NCBI RefSeq assembly: GCF_025567625.1
Contig: NZ_JAOQJC010000043.1
Coordinates: 1-64,000 of the forward strand
Length of the DNA stretch: 64,000 nt
DNA from: Paenibacillus sp. J5C2022
GTDB taxonomy: Bacteria > Bacillota > Bacilli > Paenibacillales > Paenibacillaceae
Reading direction: 5' to 3'
A program made the translations under genes and the position numbers. This document shows, one piece after another, positions 61,075 to 64,000 of the stretch (its first letter is position 1; the number at the start of each line of letters is the position of its first letter). Below the pieces are notes generated by a model that saw only the letters and a program-made list of their open reading frames with translations, was not told the DNA's origin and ran no database searches.

Positions 61075-62367
61075 ATGGAGCTGGTGCAAGGGAAGCATGC
61101 CATCCAGCGCGAGCCGCTGCTTTCTCCCTTCGGCTTCAAGGGCGCTTATTTGACGGAGCTGTGGCAGTCCGTCGCCGGCCTGTGGGATGAGCAGGGACGA
61201 TTCGGCCTTGGGGTCGGCGTACAGAGCGTGCTGTGGTCGGATGCGGACCTGTTCGTAAAGCTTGGCGAGGCGGAAGGGAATGCTCTGATGGCGAATATGA
61301 CGAAGCATGCGATGGAGCTGAGCGAGGGCTTGGCATGCGATTCACCGTTCCAGTTGTTGAATGCGCTCTATCAGCCCGTTCTGTCATACGGGAAGGAGCA
61401 AGTCGGTCATGCCGCGATGAGAAGCACCTTTGCGCTCAATGCGCTGGTGGCGGTGGATCAAGCGGCGTGGAGTCTGTTCGTACAGGATCATGCCATTTCC
61501 TTCGACGATTGGCTGGGGGAGCAGTACGGTACCATTCTCGATGAGCGTCAGGCGCAACTGGCCAATGTGCCGCTTATCCCTTACGGCATGACGGAGGAAG
61601 GCATTGACGGCATGCTCCGAGAAGGATACGGCCTGCTCAAAGTGAAAATAGGCGCCGATCCGGCCGGCGACGGCGACCGCGAGCGGATGCTGGAATGGGA
61701 TATGGCGCGATTGAAGAGTGTTCATGAGCTGGCTTCCCGCTATGAGACGCCTTATACGCTTTGCGGCAAGATCGCTTATTACTTGGATGCCAACGGACGT
61801 TATGAGAACAGGGAGCAGTTGATGCGATTCATTGATTATGCGGATCGCATCGGAGCGCTTGACCGGATTGTCCTGTTCGAGGAACCTTTCCCGGAGCAGA
61901 TGGAGACTGACGTGTCCGATCTGCCCGTCCGATTCGCAGCGGACGAGAGCGTTCATGATGAGGCGGATGCGCGGGCCCGCATAGATATGGGATATGGCGC
62001 TTTCGCCTTGAAGCCGGTAGCCAAGACGATGAGCATGAGCCTGAATATTGCCAAGCTGGCGCTGGAGGCGGACGTCGCTTGCTTCTGCGCGGACTTGACG
62101 GCGAATCCCATGCTGACGGATTGGAACAAAAATCTGGCCTGCCGTCTTCCCTTGCTGCCCGAGCTGAAGGTGGGCATATTGGAGTCGAACGGTCATCAGA
62201 ATTATCGCAACTGGGAGACGATGAAGGGGTATCATCCCCGAGCGGGGGCTCCCTGGCTGGACAATACGAGAGGCGTGTTCCGCCTGGACGAAGCGTTCTA
62301 CGCTGAGAGCGGAGGCGCACTGGAGAGCAGTCCGCATTATAAATCTCTATTAATGGAAGGAAGATGA
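61075..62367 (+). CDS. Enolase-superfamily enzyme (mandelate racemase/muconate-lactonizing type)
   Basis: A 430-residue protein with the layout of the superfamily: an N-terminal capping domain, then a barrel with the KxK catalytic motif in LLKVKIGAD (about residue 189) and metal ligands in YYLDANGRY, FEEPFPEQ and RFAADESVHDE. A further barrel-end segment is GAFALKPVAK. Members abstract a proton next to a carboxylate to dehydrate sugar acids or epimerise acids and dipeptides. It is longer than the usual 350-400 residues, mainly in the N-terminal part. GGAAGGAG is about 8 bases before the ATG. The stop overlaps the next gene as ATGA. Confidence 0.83.
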   Translation: MELVQGKHAIQREPLLSPFGFKGAYLTELWQSVAGLWDEQGRFGLGVGVQSVLWSDADLFVKLGEAEGNALMANMTKHAMELSEGLACDSPFQLLNALYQPVLSYGKEQVGHAAMRSTFALNALVAVDQAAWSLFVQDHAISFDDWLGEQYGTILDERQAQLANVPLIPYGMTEEGIDGMLREGYGLLKVKIGADPAGDGDRERMLEWDMARLKSVHELASRYETPYTLCGKIAYYLDANGRYENREQLMRFIDYADRIGALDRIVLFEEPFPEQMETDVSDLPVRFAADESVHDEADARARIDMGYGAFALKPVAKTMSMSLNIAKLALEADVACFCADLTANPMLTDWNKNLACRLPLLPELKVGILESNGHQNYRNWETMKGYHPRAGAPWLDNTRGVFRLDEAFYAESGGALESSPHYKSLLMEGR

Positions 62368-63308
62368 GAATATTGAAATCGTTAGCTATCGGACTTGTTG
62401 ATCTGGATACTTCCCATCCCGGAAGCTTCGTGCCTATTCTGCGCGACATGGGGCACCGCGTTGCCGCCGTCTATGATACCGGCGAAGTGAATCCGCCCGG
62501 TTATGCCGCTCAGTTCGCGCAAGAGCACGGAATAGATACGGCGTGCGAATCGCTGGAGCAAATGGCGGAGCAAGTGGATGCGGTTTTCATCAGCAGCTGC
62601 AATTGGGACGTGCATGTCGACCGCGCCCGGCCTTTCATTGAGGCGGGTGTGGCTGTTTTTATTGATAAACCTATGGCGGGCAACAGAAAAGATATTATGC
62701 AGCTGATCGAATGGGAGAAGCAAGGCGCAACCATTACGGGAGGCTCTTCGCTCCGATATGTGCCTGAGGTTCGGGAATGGGCCGGGAAGATCGCTGCGGA
62801 GGATTGGGTGTACGCTATGGCGGGCTGCGCTGTCGACGAGTTCAATTACGGCATCCATGCCTACACTATGCTTCACGGGTTGCTGGGAGCGGGTATTCAG
62901 CAAGTGCGGCATATCGGGACGACGGGACAACATCAGATTGAATTGACATGGCGCGACGGACGGCGCGGATTGCTGAACGTCGGCAAGACGAAGGGGTATT
63001 TGCCCTTCTATGCGAACATTGTCGCTCAGCAGGAGGTTGGCTTTTTCCAAGTAGATTCGTCACGCATTTATTCTTCTATGTTGGAGGCGGTATGCCCGTA
63101 CTTGGCGGGAGAGGCACCAGCACCTTTGGCGATGGAAAAGCTGGCAGAAGTAGAACTCGCTGCAATTGCAGCAAAAATTTCTATAGAAAAAGAAGGGAAA
63201 CCGATCAGGTTGGACGAAATCCCTATAGAGTACGCTGGCTTCGACGGCAAGTCGTTCGCGAGCTACTACAAAGAATTGAAGTATCCATCGCTAAAGGCAG
63301 GAAGGTAA
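62364..63308 (+). CDS. Gfo/Idh/MocA-like oxidoreductase, short form
   Basis: A 314-residue protein. The start reads LAIGLVDLDTSHPGSFVPILRDMG, lacking the usual glycine-rich GxGxxG loop and carrying DTSHPGSF instead, a signature of a divergent Gfo/Idh branch. The EKP motif is VFIDKPMAGNRKDI at about residue 97. The C-terminal domain has NYGIHAYTMLHGLLGAG with a His. Cofactor binding may therefore differ from its neighbours. It is translationally coupled to the enolase-superfamily enzyme by a 4-base overlap. Confidence 0.82.
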   Translation: MRILKSLAIGLVDLDTSHPGSFVPILRDMGHRVAAVYDTGEVNPPGYAAQFAQEHGIDTACESLEQMAEQVDAVFISSCNWDVHVDRARPFIEAGVAVFIDKPMAGNRKDIMQLIEWEKQGATITGGSSLRYVPEVREWAGKIAAEDWVYAMAGCAVDEFNYGIHAYTMLHGLLGAGIQQVRHIGTTGQHQIELTWRDGRRGLLNVGKTKGYLPFYANIVAQQEVGFFQVDSSRIYSSMLEAVCPYLAGEAPAPLAMEKLAEVELAAIAAKISIEKEGKPIRLDEIPIEYAGFDGKSFASYYKELKYPSLKAGR

Positions 63309-63356
63309 TTCTGTGATGGATGTCCGACATCTTAAGAGGAAGGGAGGTTGAGAAAG

Positions 63357-64000
63357 ATGGACATCACCAATCTGGAAACGCCTGTTGTCCTCGTCGATCT
63401 GGATCGGCTGGACCGCAACCTGAGGCTTGCCGCCGAAACGGCAAAGTCGGCCGGCGTGAAGCTTCGTCCCCACTTCAAAACGCATAAAAGCGTGGCGATC
63501 GCCAAAAAGCAAATAGAATACGGGGCGTGCGGCATAACGGTTGCAAAGATCGGAGAGGCGGAAATATTGGCCCGCGCAGGCATTCGGGATATCCTGATTG
63601 CATTCCCGATTGTAGGGGAAGCCAAGCTGCGCAGGGTAGCGGAGCTGATCAAGAGCGGCGTTGCCATTACATTGAGTGTCGATAGTGTCGAGGTGGCGAG
63701 GGGCATCTCGCAGCTGGGCGAAAGTCTGGGCGCAGTCATTCCGTTATACGTGGATGTGAATACCGGACTGAACCGCTGCGGTCATGAGCCAGGCGCAGAG
63801 ACGGCGGAGCTGGTGAAGCGCATGTCGGGACTGAAGGGAATCCGCGTTCAAGGGCTGATGACGCACGGCGGTCATTCCTATGGGCAAGCGACAGAGGAAG
63901 GATTGAAGCGGGTTGCGGCAGAAGAGGTCGGCGGTCTCGTGCGCTCCAAGGAGCTGTTGGAGGAAGCGGGCATTCATATCCCCGAGATTAGCGTAGGCTC
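63357..64000 (+). CDS. D-threonine aldolase/D-serine dehydratase-like PLP enzyme, partial
   Basis: The window ends inside this gene; 214 codons are present. The start LETPVVLVDLDRLDRNL and the PLP-lysine motif LRPHFKTHKSVAIAKKQ (Lys near residue 41) define the alanine-racemase-fold D-threonine aldolase/DSD1 family. ITVAKIGEAEILARAGI and DVNTGLNRCGHEPG follow as expected. These enzymes split beta-hydroxy D-amino acids or dehydrate D-serine-like substrates. AAGGGAGG precedes ATG 63357. Its place after two Gfo/Idh genes and an enolase-superfamily gene suggests a pathway for an amino- or hydroxy-acid derived from a sugar. The metal-binding C-terminus is not visible. Confidence 0.88.
   Translation, partial: MDITNLETPVVLVDLDRLDRNLRLAAETAKSAGVKLRPHFKTHKSVAIAKKQIEYGACGITVAKIGEAEILARAGIRDILIAFPIVGEAKLRRVAELIKSGVAITLSVDSVEVARGISQLGESLGAVIPLYVDVNTGLNRCGHEPGAETAELVKRMSGLKGIRVQGLMTHGGHSYGQATEEGLKRVAAEEVGGLVRSKELLEEAGIHIPEISVG

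Overview
The window looks like chromosome from a Paenibacillus-type Gram-positive bacterium. The reasons are strong AGGAGG ribosome-binding sites, lipoprotein solute-binding proteins with two-permease ABC importers and no local ATPase, YesM/YesN-type two-component regulators, an S-layer-homology (SLH) surface protein, many AraC/GntR/LacI/MerR regulators, and dispersed palindromic repeats. This is inferred from gene content, not from a database search. No rRNA, tRNA, CRISPR array, intact prophage or insertion sequence is visible.

Layout. 0-5.2 kb: a small membrane protein with its XRE regulator, a quinone-oxidoreductase-like enzyme, a SnoaL-like protein, and a methyltransferase coupled to a MerR regulator that itself carries a zinc-ribbon and methyltransferase domain. 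5.2-6.3 kb: a large composite array of 51-bp tandem repeats. 6.3-19.8 kb: two alpha/beta hydrolases, AraC and MerR regulators, a minus-strand operon of one TIM-barrel isomerase-like enzyme plus two Gfo/Idh oxidoreductases, a 1492-residue SLH protein, and a 167-bp inverted-repeat element. 19.9-30 kb: FAD oxidoreductase, two permeases, a solute-binding lipoprotein, a DUF4838 protein and a Tat-exported tailspike-like protein, probably one operon under a divergent AraC regulator. 30-34.4 kb: a SRPBCC protein, a cell-wall peptidase, a LacI regulator and a second FAD oxidoreductase behind a promoter overlapped by a cre-like box. 34.5-35.4 kb: a second copy of the composite 51-bp array and a second copy of a symmetric four-box element. 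35.6-41 kb: esterase, DUF4838 protein and solute-binding lipoprotein. 41-50 kb: histidine kinase/response regulator and a divergent importer operon ending in a second Tat protein. 50-54.7 kb: a third FAD oxidoreductase, an AraC regulator and a third Tat protein. 54.7-59.8 kb: two importer permeases flanked by two paralogous regulators that fuse a GntR helix-turn-helix to a solute-binding-protein domain. 60-64 kb: Gfo/Idh, enolase-superfamily enzyme, Gfo/Idh and a PLP D-threonine-aldolase-like gene cut by the window end.

How it may work together (inference). The 20-64 kb part reads as a set of linked glycan-uptake and catabolism loci: exported beta-helix or propeller proteins and DUF4838 proteins act on a polymer, CUT1-type importers bring in fragments using a shared ATPase encoded elsewhere, and FAD-dependent, Gfo/Idh and TIM-barrel enzymes process the sugars. 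The promoter of the esterase-DUF4838-lipoprotein operon (35.5 kb) and that of the orphan permeases (56.3 kb) share a 13-bp motif just past the start of transcription. That makes it likely that the lipoprotein and the permeases form one transporter under one GntR-type repressor.

The most unusual DNA is non-coding. Two composite tandem arrays (16+4 and 8+2 units) and a third small array all have 51-bp periods. Two copies of a four-box element have exactly conserved 50-72-50 spacing and perfect positional symmetry. The main array unit carries a 19-bp operator-like palindrome repeated about every five helical turns.
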